Assembly (NCBI RefSeq): GCF_037024155.1
Contig: NZ_JAYKTS010000005.1
Location: 1-64,000 of the forward strand
DNA length: 64,000 bases
Direction of reading: 5' to 3'
Origin: Bacillus sp. 2205SS5-2
GTDB lineage: Bacteria > Bacillota > Bacilli > Bacillales > Bacillaceae_K
Under the pieces are notes generated by a model, which was given only the letters and a program-made list of their open reading frames with translations, was not told the origin of the DNA and did no database searches. Below are positions 1 to 8,978 of this stretch, in pieces. How positions within the stretch are numbered: the first letter of the stretch is position 1; each line of letters begins with the position of its first letter. A program made the position numbers and the translations under genes.

Positions 1-221
1 GAGAAAAGACTCTTAGCGTCCTTTATAGCTTGGTTTTTTACAGCACTAGGAAGAAAAGCATCTATATGTTTGGTTGTTTTCTTTGTGCTTTTCTTTTCTC
101 CAACCATTTCAGCTATAAGTATATTTATTGTAGAAATGTATTCCCTCCCCATTCTGGTTAAAATATTTGCTTGTTTTTTTGTTGGAAGTAGCTTGACTTT
201 CACAGTGATTGTTTGTGTCAC
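1..221 (-). CDS. tnpB: TnpB-type (IS200/IS605) RNA-guided nuclease homologue, N-terminal part only
   Basis: A reading frame starts with GTG at 221 and runs off the left edge, giving 73 residues. It begins with the segment VTQTITVKVKLLPTKKQ, the beta-strand opening usual for TnpB, followed by a helical stretch. A GGGGG ribosome binding site sits just upstream and overlaps the end of the tnpA remnant; the stop of tnpA lies only 4 bases away, the usual tnpA-tnpB coupling. TnpB proteins act as omega-RNA-guided nucleases that help maintain the element. The catalytic RuvC part is outside the window, so I cannot tell whether the gene is intact. Confidence 0.8.
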   Translation of the reverse strand, partial: MTQTITVKVKLLPTKKQANILTRMGREYISTINILIAEMVGEKKSTKKTTKHIDAFLPSAVKNQAIKDAKSLF

Positions 222-225
222 AGTT

Positions 226-531
226 TCACCCCCTTGTTTTTTGTTGTTCAACATACCTTTTAATAGTTTGACTTGATACATTTCCAGCAGTAGAAACGAA
301 ATAAGAACGTGTCCACAAACTAGGCAGGTGTTTAAGATGAGGGAACTCTTTCCTCAATATTCGAGAAGTCACTCCTTTAATTTTCGCCATAATATCAGCA
401 GGACTTAGTGTTGGCAAGGCATTAAGAAACAAGTGAGAGTGGTCCTTATCGCATTCAATAGCAATAATTTCAATATCTAATTCAACACTTATTTCTTGCA
501 CCAACTGCGTAATTATTTCACAACATGAAAA
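226..531 (-). pseudogene. tnpA: IS200/IS605 TnpA (Y1 HUH transposase), 5' truncated
   Basis: The frame encodes the C-terminal two thirds of a Y1 transposase: the metal-binding DHSHLFL (HUH) motif, then WTRSYFVSTAG, and the catalytic tyrosine in IKRYVEQQK. Family members have about 130 to 150 residues. Here only about 100 in-frame codons remain, and the first forty or so residues with the initiator region are missing. The frame is open upstream to about 531, where it runs into the 3' end of the reductase-like gene in another frame. The only start-like codon is a TTG at 504. I read this as a truncated, probably inactive transposase, with tnpB still coupled behind it. Confidence 0.8.
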
Positions 532-1607
532 AACTGGTTTTTCTTATTCTCTTCATAAAATGAAACCATCTTTGGTACACCTTTAATAAAGTCTGGACAA
601 GTAATCTCACTACCGGCCAAATCCTTCTGAGCCTCACAACAATTGAATTCACCACTCCAAACAAAATAATCTAACGCTTGAGCTTCTACTCCCAAATATT
701 TTCTAATCGGTTTGAGGTTAAGAGATTTTTTCACCATCCATAGCGGAATCGTTCCTCTTGTTGTTTTTTGGAGCATCGCTTGCAAAATGCCTTGATATAC
801 TTCTTTTACTGTATAAGGATTAGGGTCGGTTAAGTGATAAGTTTTCCCCACCGATTGAGTCTTTCTACAAAAATGGATGGAAGCTTGTACGACATAATCA
901 TAGGGCACAACGTTAACATACGCAGCTCCATCTCCGATATGTGGGAAAAAGGGTAAATATCGTAATTTATCAAACATATTCATAATAAAATAAGGACCAT
1001 CAAACTTTGTCGTCTCTCCGGTCCTTGAATGTCCTTTCACAATACCAGGTCGAATAATTGTCGTTGGAACAGCTTGTTTCCCTTTCTCAACTTCTATTTC
1101 TGCATAATATTTAGTTTCTTCATAATAATTATGAAAAGAATCTGGTTTTACTAATTCAGTTTCTAGTAATTTTCCTTTTCTTACTCCTGCAACATAAGCC
1201 GTTGAAAAATACATATACCGTTCTAAGTTGTCTATGGCCTGAACTAACTTGTTAACATGTTTTGTTCCTTCAACATTGACTTTATAGGCAAGATTTTTTG
1301 GTACGGCTAAATCATAAATTGCTGCTAAATGCCAAACAAACGACACCTCTTTCACTATTTTTTCCTGATTTTGAAATGTGAGTCCACAATTTTCTTCTGT
1401 AATATCTCCTTCTAAAATTGTGAATTGATTTGTTTTTATTCCAGTATATTCCACTATTTCTTGTTTACTTTTTTCAGCTTGCTCTTTCAAACCGGGCATT
1501 GTTAGGACGAGAATGTGCACTTTTTTATTTTGTTTAAGTAGTTCTTTTATGATTTGGGTGCTCAAAAAACCTGGAAATCCGGTAAATAAATATGTTTTAT
1601 TCGTCAT
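513..1607 (-). CDS. SDR-type NAD(P)-dependent reductase, fatty acyl-CoA reductase/male-sterility-like domain
   Basis: 364 residues. The N-terminus is a Rossmann fold with the glycine motif TGFPGFLS (residues 9-16). The SDR active-site tyrosine and lysine appear as YYEETKYYAE, and RPGIVKG follows as in extended SDRs of the NAD_binding_4 family. The family reduces acyl thioesters or nucleotide-linked substrates; the substrate here is unknown. AGGGAGAGGG precedes the ATG well. The last residues and the stop lie at the junction with the truncated IS200/IS605 element, so the native C-terminus may have been replaced over a few residues. The gene appears monocistronic. Confidence 0.75.
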   Translation of the reverse strand: MTNKTYLFTGFPGFLSTQIIKELLKQNKKVHILVLTMPGLKEQAEKSKQEIVEYTGIKTNQFTILEGDITEENCGLTFQNQEKIVKEVSFVWHLAAIYDLAVPKNLAYKVNVEGTKHVNKLVQAIDNLERYMYFSTAYVAGVRKGKLLETELVKPDSFHNYYEETKYYAEIEVEKGKQAVPTTIIRPGIVKGHSRTGETTKFDGPYFIMNMFDKLRYLPFFPHIGDGAAYVNVVPYDYVVQASIHFCRKTQSVGKTYHLTDPNPYTVKEVYQGILQAMLQKTTRGTIPLWMVKKSLNLKPIRKYLGVEAQALDYFVWSGEFNCCEAQKDLAGSEITCPDFIKGVPKMVSFYEENKKNQFFHVVK

Positions 1608-1748
1608 AATTTCCCTCTCCCTTTTAGTTCCTATTACTATTATATATCAAAGTCAGAAATTTCTGTCATCTAAATATTGAATAGGTACTTTCATTTTGGA
1701 GATTGGTACGATGCGCCTGATTTCGAGATAGAAGATTCGATCTCAGTC

Positions 1749-1840
1749 AACAGGCACTTTTCGTGTACATTCTTGCTATTTCACCATATTTCTGATTCAA
1801 TCCTTCATTTTGTTGATAATATTCAACAAAATAGGCTGGA
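1749..1840 (-). repeat. Partial copy of dispersed MITE-like repeat
   Basis: The segment from AGGCACTTTTCGTGTACATT through TTGCTATTTCACCATATTTC to TTCAACAAAATAGG matches the reverse orientation of the better copies at 31394 and 32002, with mismatches. Only one terminal arm is recognisable; the other end is lost. It sits between the reductase and RND genes. Confidence 0.55.
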
Positions 1841-1865
1841 AAAATTAGATGCAGTTAGATAAAAA

Positions 1866-1906
1866 AAGCCAATAACCTAATCAAAATGGCTGTTGGCTTC
1901 TTTATT
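1866..1906. terminator. Probable rho-independent terminator
   Basis: An imperfect hairpin pairs AAAGCCAATA with TGTTGGCTTC, with an A run on the left and TTTATT on the right. It lies downstream of the RND gene (minus strand). The stem is modest. Confidence 0.4.
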
Positions 1907-1967
1907 CATACGTTGATAAACATCTTGATAACACCTTGAAATAGTTCCTCAAGCTACCTTTTTCTAC

Positions 1968-4900
1968 TTAATTTCTTTTCACTACTCTTCTAGTTTCTTT
2001 ATCAAATAAACTATATACAACCGGGATTAAGTAAAGTGTTAAAAAGGTTGAACTAATTAATCCTCCAATCACTGTGATTCCCATAGGCTGATTGATTTCC
2101 GTGCCTTGACCTAAGCCTAAGGCGAGCGGGAGTAAGCCTAAAATAGTGGTAAGTGCTGTCATTAAGATTGGGCGAGCTCGATTTTTCACAGCCATAATAA
2201 TGGCTTCATAAGAAGGAGTACCCTTCTCTTTTTGTTGATTAATGTAATCAACGAGAACAATCGCATTATTTACAACAATTCCTGCTAAAACCATAATGCC
2301 AATGATGGCAGAAATGCTAATCGGTGTGGCGGTTAGCGTTAGAGCAATAGCGACACCGATAACCATCAGGGGCACTGTAAACATAATAACAAATGGGAAC
2401 TTTAACGATTCGAATTGAGCAGCCATAACGAGATATATTAACACAATTGCCAGTATGATCGCCATAAACATATCACCAATCGAATCTTCCAATAATTCCC
2501 TATCTCCACTAAAGTTAATCTCAGTTTCTTCTGGCAAATCAAGTTCCATGATTTTTTCATCGACTAAATTTGACATCACTCCTAAATTGGTGTCAGAAGT
2601 ATATTTAACTGAAAATTGAACTGCATTTTGTTGATTGATTCGTTGCACCTTGACAGGACCAGTAGCCGTAGATATATCTACTACCTCTCTTAATTCTATA
2701 TATTGACCGCTCGGTGATTTTAATAATAATCGTTTTAATTTGTCAATATTCTCTACAACGTCCTGATCGTATTGAATCAATACAGGCAATACCTCTGAAT
2801 TTTCAGTGATGATTTGCGTCGTTTGTATCCCGCGAGTAATATTCGTCACTTCTGACGCAATAGTCGCTGGTAGTAAACCGACATCTAGCGCTTTTTGTCT
2901 ATTGACTAGCATTTGAACTTCTTCTACAGTATCTTGAATATCTGATGTTACATCCGTCACATATTCAACATCTCCTAAATTCGCTTGCAGTTTTTCAACA
3001 CTCTCATCGAGCCGCGATTTATTAGGGTCCTGAACACTAAATGTTAGTGTTTGTGGCGAACTTCCAGAAGTTGACTGAAGATTAAACGTTAGCTTTACAT
3101 CCCCAGTCGCCTGCTCTAGAGCCGGTTTTATGTCATCTACAAATTCAAAAATCGATCGATTCCGTTTTTCTAACGAAACTAATTTTACGTAAATCTCTGC
3201 AATATTCTGCTGACTTGTCCCCCTAAAAGATCCTTCCTGTGTTGTTCCAATTAAACTAACGTACAACTCGACCTCTTCTTCTGAAGCTAGTTTGCTTTCA
3301 ATTTGTTCAACCGCTTTTTCCGTTTCATTGATCGAGACGCCATTTTCCAGTTCTACATTCATTGTAAAGTAACCTTCATCGGTGGCTGGTAGAAATTGTG
3401 TACCAACAGTCGTTAAGCCCAATCCTCCTAAAACTAAAAGAACGATGGTAAAGAGAATGACCCAAATTCGATGGGATAATGTCCATTTCAAGCTATTTTC
3501 AAACCACTTACTTTTTTTCACGCGTCTATTTTTCAATTCTCTATTCCCTTTGGGGGGCTTCAGCCATCTACTAGCAAGCATGGGAATCACGGTTAGGGCT
3601 ACTAGAAGAGAAGCCAGAAGGCTAAAGGAAATCGTTAAAGCGAATTCAGTAAACAATTCACCAATTAATCCAGAAATAAACACAACTGGAACAAAAACAG
3701 CAACCGTAGTTAGTGTTGAAGCGGTTATGGCTGGACCAACTTCTTTTGCTCCTTCACGGGCTGCTTCTTTCGCGTCTTTTCCTAGTGATAGATGGCGATA
3801 AATATTTTCGATCACCACAATTGCATTGTCCACCAACATCCCTATCCCGAGGGCAAGGGCACCTAATGTCATAATATTCAAAGAGAAGTCTGCGAAAAAC
3901 ATTAGTACAAACGTAACAATCACGGAGTAGGGAATAGCAATCCCTATGATTATAGGGCTTTTGACATTCCGTAAAAATAGGAATAATACAAGCATGGCAA
4001 AAGAACCACCTAGAATTAATGCATTTGCAATATTCCCCATTGCCTCTTGAATATATTTCCCTTGATCAAATAACACATCAGATTTGATTCCTTCATAGCG
4101 GTCCTCCTCTAGTAAATTCAATAATTCCTCTTGAAACGCTGTCGACACTTCTGCTGTGTTTGCATCGGACTCTTGTAGAATGCTTAATAAAACGGATGGT
4201 TGATCATTGGCTCTAGTTATTGTGTTTGTTTCTACTTTTTGCTTTTGAACGAGAGCAATATCACCTAATGTTATTTGCCTTTTAGAAACAGGATCGTTTG
4301 TAATCACAAGTTCTTTAATTTCTTCTACACTTGACAACGTACTGATGACTCGCGTTGTTAAAGATTTCCCTTCCGTTTTGATGCTATTACCTGGCATCGA
4401 AATGTTATTTGCTGCGATTACATTAGCGACATCACTTTGGGATAAGGAGTATTTCTTTACTTTTCCTTGAACTAACTCAATTCGAATTTCATCTAGAAAA
4501 GAACCCGAAAGATTAACACTGGCGACACCCTTTACTCTAGTTAACTCTTGTTTTAGTTTTAGAGCTAAATCTTTTAAATCCCCTTCATTCTTCATACTTT
4601 GTAGTGAAACCTGGATGATTGGAAACTGGGCGGGGTCGAATTTCAAAAATCTTGGGGAGCCTGCATTATCTGGGATTGGTGTTTGATCGATTCGCTGTAG
4701 AACTTCATTCTGAATTTCATCAATTGAAGTATCCCATGAAAATTGTAACAGCAAAAAATTTGAACCTTCTTGAGAGGTCGATGTGATGGTTTTAATACCA
4801 GGAAGCGTCGCCAGATTAGCTTCCAATGGTTTAGTAATTTTCTCAGCAACTTCAATTGGACCCGCACCTGGGTAGGTTGTAACGACCACTCCAACTGGAG

Positions 4901-5021
4901 GATTAATATCTGGTATTAATTTTAATGGAATCCTAGTTAAGGATATTCCCCCTAGAATTAAGATGACAAACATTGTGACAAAAGTAAAAATTGGTCTTCT
5001 GATTGAAAATGAACTGATCAC
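1968..5021 (-). CDS. RND-family (AcrB/SwrC-like) multidrug efflux permease
   Basis: About 1017 residues with the two-fold RND layout: a TM helix at the N-terminus (ISSFSIRRPIFTF), a large periplasmic-type loop, a TM cluster with GMLVDNAIVVIEN in TM4, then a repeat of the same plan. The motif keeps the first proton-relay aspartate but has Asn where AcrB has the second Asp. I chose the GTG at 5021 over the ATG at 5039 because AAAGGAAG is spaced 7 bases before GTG and the protein then begins at the conserved segment. No membrane-fusion protein gene is adjacent, as is common for Gram-positive RND pumps. Drug or lipid export is inferred from family only. Confidence 0.9.
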   Translation of the reverse strand: MISSFSIRRPIFTFVTMFVILILGGISLTRIPLKLIPDINPPVGVVVTTYPGAGPIEVAEKITKPLEANLATLPGIKTITSTSQEGSNFLLLQFSWDTSIDEIQNEVLQRIDQTPIPDNAGSPRFLKFDPAQFPIIQVSLQSMKNEGDLKDLALKLKQELTRVKGVASVNLSGSFLDEIRIELVQGKVKKYSLSQSDVANVIAANNISMPGNSIKTEGKSLTTRVISTLSSVEEIKELVITNDPVSKRQITLGDIALVQKQKVETNTITRANDQPSVLLSILQESDANTAEVSTAFQEELLNLLEEDRYEGIKSDVLFDQGKYIQEAMGNIANALILGGSFAMLVLFLFLRNVKSPIIIGIAIPYSVIVTFVLMFFADFSLNIMTLGALALGIGMLVDNAIVVIENIYRHLSLGKDAKEAAREGAKEVGPAITASTLTTVAVFVPVVFISGLIGELFTEFALTISFSLLASLLVALTVIPMLASRWLKPPKGNRELKNRRVKKSKWFENSLKWTLSHRIWVILFTIVLLVLGGLGLTTVGTQFLPATDEGYFTMNVELENGVSINETEKAVEQIESKLASEEEVELYVSLIGTTQEGSFRGTSQQNIAEIYVKLVSLEKRNRSIFEFVDDIKPALEQATGDVKLTFNLQSTSGSSPQTLTFSVQDPNKSRLDESVEKLQANLGDVEYVTDVTSDIQDTVEEVQMLVNRQKALDVGLLPATIASEVTNITRGIQTTQIITENSEVLPVLIQYDQDVVENIDKLKRLLLKSPSGQYIELREVVDISTATGPVKVQRINQQNAVQFSVKYTSDTNLGVMSNLVDEKIMELDLPEETEINFSGDRELLEDSIGDMFMAIILAIVLIYLVMAAQFESLKFPFVIMFTVPLMVIGVAIALTLTATPISISAIIGIMVLAGIVVNNAIVLVDYINQQKEKGTPSYEAIIMAVKNRARPILMTALTTILGLLPLALGLGQGTEINQPMGITVIGGLISSTFLTLYLIPVVYSLFDKETRRVVKRN

Positions 5022-5219
5022 GTAACATCTTCCTTTCACACAATCTTATAAGTAGAAATGATTTAGGTTAGATCCTTACACCTCTTATGATAACCAGTCA
5101 TTTCAGCGGTTTTACAACCTGATTCACCTAGCCTTGCTACCTCTATACCTACATAAAATCATTCACGGGAGGCTTAAGTTCCAGTGATAGTTAAAGCTCG
5201 CATATATACCTCAATAAAA

Positions 5220-5381
5220 GGCTATTTGCCTATCCATTGTGGCTATTTCATCTAAGTTTAGATTGAATCCTCCATTTTGCTGTTGAATTCCATCAAAAAT
5301 GGACGAAAGTATGCACCGAAACAAAGCTCCATCACAATTTATAGGCTAGTACGAAAAGCAACAATCATGGCGAAAACAATC
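5220..5381 (-). repeat. MITE-like repeat, near-complete copy with target duplication
   Basis: The left end reads GGCTATTTGCCTATCCATTG and the right end GCGAAAACAATC. The right end is the reverse complement of the left ends of other copies (GGCTGTTTTCGC). The flanks are CAATAAAA (5212-5219) and TAATAAAA (5382-5389), 7 of 8 identical, consistent with an 8-bp target duplication. Length is 162 bp with no coding capacity. Confidence 0.75.
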
Positions 5382-5530
5382 TAATAAAACATTTCTAGTA
5401 TCTCCCTACTTTACTACTATATAGCAAGAGAAAAAATCAGCGCAACTTTCACTATGCAAAAATCACTCTCTGGTAACCAATTTTGTCTATTCTATGTAAT
5501 CCTTTTGGAAAAATAATTGCACTAGAGAAA

Positions 5531-5552
5531 AGCGTTGACTCTTGTCAACGCT
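5531..5552 (-). terminator. Rho-independent terminator after the EAL pseudogene
   Basis: A perfect 9-bp stem AGCGTTGAC/GTCAACGCT with a 4-base loop. On the minus strand it is followed by TTTTCTCT. It sits directly downstream of the EAL-domain pseudogene. Confidence 0.75.
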
Positions 5553-5596
5553 CCATGTCACTGCCAGTAGCACAAAAAGCCGGCCATAGCAGTTTT

Positions 5597-6620
5597 TTAT
5601 ATTTTCAGTAATTGCTCGCGTGGTCTTTCAAAATAATAGACTTGAACAAAGTCCATTCCTATTTGCTTACAGATGTTTCATTCCTCATCCCTCTCAATTC
5701 CTTCAGCTAAACGAAAATGCCTAACAATTGAGCCACGTGTAGGACTTCTTGTAATGATTACTGCTCACGTACAGACTGATCACAATAGGAAATATGTGAT
5801 CGGTCAAATTTCACATAATCAGGTAGAAGAAACGCTAACATTTCAATCGTTGAAAATCCGCTTCCAACATCATCTAATGCTCCCTTCATTTCTTCGTTTT
5901 GGTTTGTAGTTATAACATTTTTAAGATGATTGACATCAATAACTTTTTTCGGTTTTTGACAACATCAAACACAAAATCAACAGGAGAAATTTTTTATCGT
6001 TTTACCACTTGAAATTTATGTTTCAAATAAAAGGATGGATTAAAAATGGTTGATGGTGAAAAATAAATATAACTTTTAACTCCGGTTGGCATTTGACCTC
6101 TTCTCGATTTTATAGCCGATTCTCTTGCTCTTTTATCAAGAAGAGAATGCAATCCTAATCGATTAGCTGTTTGAAACAAGGAAAAGGGAGAAATCGATTT
6201 CTCTCCTGTTGCTCGAAGTAATGATTCATAGCCATATAACTCTTGAGAATCAATCCCTAGAATTGGTTGTACATAACTGAACCACTCTGCATAAAGTGAT
6301 CTCGTCTCAATGCGACAAAATATCGTACAATTGATCTAATCAGTAAGTTCTGGACAACCTGCATATTGGAAGAAATGCTAAAAGAGAAGCCTTTAAAACT
6401 TTATTGCATTCGAAATTTCCTAAGAAAAGTCAGGAGATCTTCTAAGGTATCATAAGTCGTAATAAACCAATCCCCAAACCATCTGCCCTTTGGAAAAAGG
6501 AAAGAGAATCTTTAGTCACCATATTTGTTGTGTGTATTTGTAAGAGAGTCAAACCTTTTTCAAATAGTTGAATCGGTATCCCACAATGAACACATGAGTT
6601 TTCGGATAATATGCTCATAA
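5597..6620 (-). pseudogene. EAL-domain (cyclic-di-GMP phosphodiesterase-like) protein, heavily decayed
   Basis: Piecing together frames on the minus strand gives an EAL-domain protein. It starts MSILSENSCVHCGIP, then LYGYESLLRATGE and FQTANRLGLHSLLDKRARE, then DDVGSGFSTIEMLAFLLPDY, then KFDRSH and LAEGIERDEE, ending FERPREQLLKI. At least two in-frame stops and several frameshifts interrupt it. Even the EAL signature itself (Y-E-S-L-L-R) deviates. Intact relatives hydrolyse cyclic di-GMP or only bind it. This copy cannot make a full protein. The N-terminal CxxC pair could have been a metal-binding leader. Confidence 0.8.
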
Positions 6621-6667
6621 ATATCCTCCTCCTTTCTCCTCATAATTTTATAACCTAGGATAATGCC

Positions 6668-8242
6668 TTACATTAAACTAAATAAACGGATTCCTGGGTT
6701 TTTATCTTGAAACCATCTAGTAGCAAAATCATTTTCAAATAAAAAGACTAAACGTCCGTAGCGATCTTTAACAAGCAAGCTACGTGAACTAGACATTGTT
6801 TCTTTAACATCTTCTTCGTTTTCAATCCATCGAGCAATTTTTGTTCCAATATTTTGCATAACCACATCAGAATTATATTCATTTTTCATTCGATGTTCGA
6901 ATACTTCAAATTGTAATTGGCCGACAGCTCCCAATATAATCTCTTCCGTTCGAAGTGTCTTATAGTATTGAATAGCCCCTTCTTGGACTAGCTGATCAAT
7001 TCCTTTGTAGAAACTCTTTTGCTTCATAACATTCTTTGCCGAAACCTTCACAAAAATTTCTGGCGTAAACTGCGGGAGTTTTTCATATTGAAATAGATTT
7101 TTCCCCGCAACAATGGTATCGCCAATCTGGTAATTCCCCGTATCATAAAGACCGATAATATCACCACTAACGGCATCGTTGACCGTACTTCTGTCATCGG
7201 CTAAAAATTGGGTAGTTTGAGACAATTTCATAGACTTCCCGGTTCGGGATAGTCTTACATTCATCCCCCTTTCAAAATTACCTGAACATATCCGTACAAA
7301 CGCAATCCGGTCACGATGAGCAGGATTCATATTGGCTTGTATTTTAAAGATAAATCCAGAAAATTCTTCGGCTGTTGGCTTAACAACTCCTTCTTCTGTT
7401 TTTCGCGGTTGAGGAGAAGGTGCAAATTGTAAATACGTCTCTAAGAAGGTTTGTACGCCAAAATTCGCTAAAGCACTCCCGAAGAAGACGGGAGACAGTT
7501 CCCCACTCTTCACCTTTTCTTCTGAGAATTCATTTCCCGCCTCATTTAATAAATGGATTTCTTCTAAGGCCTGATCATATAGAGCGTTTTCTTTAATTTC
7601 ATGCTCTCCTTCTACTTCTCCTTCTTCATTTAGCTGGAGATAGGTATCATTACTCTCATGGTTTTTAAAATACTCAATTCGATTATAATGTCGGTCATAG
7701 ATCCCTAAAAATTCTTTTCCCATGCCAATCGGCCAATTCATTGGGTAGGACTCGATCCCTAGCACTTCTTCTAATTCTTCCAATAATTCTAATGGTTCTC
7801 TCCCTTGACGATCAAGCTTATTAATAAACGTAAAGATGGGTATACCACGCATGCGGCAAACTTTAAATAATTTGAGTGTTTGTGGCTCAATTCCCTTAGC
7901 AGAATCTATAATCATGACGGCACTATCAACAGCCATTAACGTCCGATACGTATCTTCACTAAAGTCTTGGTGTCCAGGTGTATCAAGAATATTTACACGT
8001 GTTCCGTCATAATCAAATTGCATAACTGAAGACGTCACGGAAATTCCTCTTTGTTTTTCAATTTCCATCCAGTCTGACGTAGCAAATTTCCCTGTTTTTT
8101 TCCCCTTTACTGTACCAGCTGAGCGAATAGCTCCTCCGAATAATAATAATTGTTCGGTCAGCGTCGTTTTCCCTGCATCTGGATGAGAAATAATGGCGAA
8201 TGTTCTTCTTGAAAGAACCTCTTGTTCAAAGCTTTTTGTCAT
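6668..8242 (-). CDS. prfC: Peptide chain release factor 3 (RF3), translational GTPase
   Basis: 524 residues, the normal length for RF3. The GTPase motifs are SHPDAGKTT (G1, about residue 19), the switch region with [17 protein letters not shown] (G3, about residue 90) and NKLDR (G4, about residue 144). Domain II and the RF3-specific C-terminal domain follow, ending in [10 protein letters not shown]3 removes RF1/RF2 from the ribosome after peptide release. The gene stands alone; a MITE copy lies immediately upstream and may carry or displace its promoter. Confidence 0.95.
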   Translation of the reverse strand: MTKSFEQEVLSRRTFAIISHPDAGKTTLTEQLLLFGGAIRSAGTVKGKKTGKFATSDWMEIEKQRGISVTSSVMQFDYDGTRVNILDTPGHQDFSEDTYRTLMAVDSAVMIIDSAKGIEPQTLKLFKVCRMRGIPIFTFINKLDRQGREPLELLEELEEVLGIESYPMNWPIGMGKEFLGIYDRHYNRIEYFKNHESNDTYLQLNEEGEVEGEHEIKENALYDQALEEIHLLNEAGNEFSEEKVKSGELSPVFFGSALANFGVQTFLETYLQFAPSPQPRKTEEGVVKPTAEEFSGFIFKIQANMNPAHRDRIAFVRICSGNFERGMNVRLSRTGKSMKLSQTTQFLADDRSTVNDAVSGDIIGLYDTGNYQIGDTIVAGKNLFQYEKLPQFTPEIFVKVSAKNVMKQKSFYKGIDQLVQEGAIQYYKTLRTEEIILGAVGQLQFEVFEHRMKNEYNSDVVMQNIGTKIARWIENEEDVKETMSSSRSLLVKDRYGRLVFLFENDFATRWFQDKNPGIRLFSLM

Positions 8243-8267
8243 AATTGATTAGTTCCCTTTCTATTAA

Positions 8268-8425
8268 AGCTGTTTTCGCAAAGATTGTTGCTTATCGTAG
8301 CAGTATATACCGCATCACAGTAGGCATCTAGGCATCTTTCGTAATTTTTTGATACAGTCATTGCCAAAATGGTGGTTTCCATCGATGATTACTTTCCAAT
8401 AGTAACAAAGGATACGAAAAAAACC
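8268..8425 (+). repeat. MITE-like repeat, full-length but divergent copy
   Basis: The left end reads AGCTGTTTTCGCAAAGATTG and continues TTGCTTATCGTAGC. The right end is AACAAAGGATACGAAAAAAACC, whose reverse complement matches the family's GGCTCTTTTCGTATAC arm imperfectly. The flanks TTCTATTA and TTCTATAA are 7 of 8 identical. It lies between prfC and the genes upstream of it. Confidence 0.65.
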
Positions 8426-8489
8426 TTCTATAATAAAGATTCCATTCATCTAGTTTAAGTAAGTAGAATTTTCTTTGCTTTTCTATCAT
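8358..8489 (-). CDS. Small ORF (43 aa) whose 3' half is repeat-derived
   Basis: An ATG at 8489 follows a strong GGGGGGAGAAGGA ribosome binding site. The first 21 residues (MIEKQRKFYLLKLDEWNLYYR) come from unique sequence. The remainder, ending WKPPFWQ, is encoded by the MITE copy at 8268-8425. This looks like a gene truncated by the insertion and now terminating inside the repeat, or a new chimeric small protein. I do not recognise the N-terminal part. Confidence 0.35.
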   Translation of the reverse strand: MIEKQRKFYLLKLDEWNLYYRRFFSYPLLLLESNHRWKPPFWQ

Positions 8490-8546
8490 AGTCCTTCTCC
8501 CCCCTACATTCAAGACTCGTTTCATGAGTGCAGAAGAATCCAAATA

Positions 8547-8579
8547 AAAAGAAACGCTCAATACTCTAGCGTTTCTTTT
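8547..8579. terminator. Bidirectional terminator downstream of the YueH-like gene
   Basis: A perfect 12-bp stem AAAAGAAACGCT/AGCGTTTCTTTT with a 9-base loop. The A and T tracts make it functional on either strand. It sits 3 bases beyond the stop of the 8583-8828 gene. Confidence 0.8.
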
Positions 8580-8582
8580 CCT

Positions 8583-8828
8583 CTACATTTCCTTTGTCCA
8601 TTGATCTAATCGTAATGCGAGCGCTTCACATTTCCCCTCAGAAAGTCCCGTACATTTTAAAAGTGAAGTAGTCATCTCTACAATTAATGTTTTCCCAAAC
8701 TTCTCGTAAGTAAAAGAAAAAGACCAGTGGAATGCAGGTATAGCTACTAAAATGTATTCTTCTTTCTTATTTTCATATAAGAATATTTTTGTTTCGTTCT
8801 CATTAACTAATGTTTTTCTAACCTTCAT
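8583..8828 (-). CDS. Small YueH-family-like protein
   Basis: 81 residues, soluble, starting MKVRKTLVNENETKIFLYEN, with EEYILVAIPAFHWSFSF in the middle and a charged C-terminal helix ending LDQWTKEM. Length and pattern fit the YueH family of Bacillus, which has no known function. I am working from memory of the family, so the assignment is moderate. A GGTGAAATT ribosome binding site precedes the ATG and a strong terminator follows, so it is a monocistronic unit divergent from the nucleoside transporter. Confidence 0.6.
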   Translation of the reverse strand: MKVRKTLVNENETKIFLYENKKEEYILVAIPAFHWSFSFTYEKFGKTLIVEMTTSLLKCTGLSEGKCEALALRLDQWTKEM

Positions 8829-8903
8829 AATTTCACCTCAAACTGAATGATTTCATTTCATTTGCACATACTATTTTCCGAGTGAATAAACGAAAATCAC
8901 GAC

Positions 8904-8932
8904 TTGAATGAATGTCCCAATGCATTTTATCT
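8904..8932 (+). promoter_or_regulatory. Candidate sigma-A promoter for the nucleoside transporter
   Basis: TTGAAT (8904-8909) and TTATCT (8927-8932) are separated by 17 bases, about 45 bases upstream of the start at 8979. The match to consensus is partial and no other signal confirms it. Confidence 0.3.
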
Positions 8933-8978
8933 GAAAAAGGTCAGAAATTCAAGAAAAATACGAAAATGAGGTGAGCCA

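Larger units (their letters stand above)
5022..5596. other. Gene-free interval with a MITE copy and a terminator
   Basis: Upstream of the RND gene I see no supported coding region. The interval holds one near-complete MITE-like repeat (5220-5381) and a perfect hairpin (5531-5552) that ends the decayed EAL gene. Confidence 0.6.

Noticed and set aside
1677-1862. Plus-strand frame of 61 codons upstream of the RND terminator
   Set aside because: Most of it is the MITE fragment read through; no ribosome binding site.
3382-3801. Plus-strand frame of 139 codons inside the RND gene
   Set aside because: It is a shadow of the RND coding sequence, with atypical composition.
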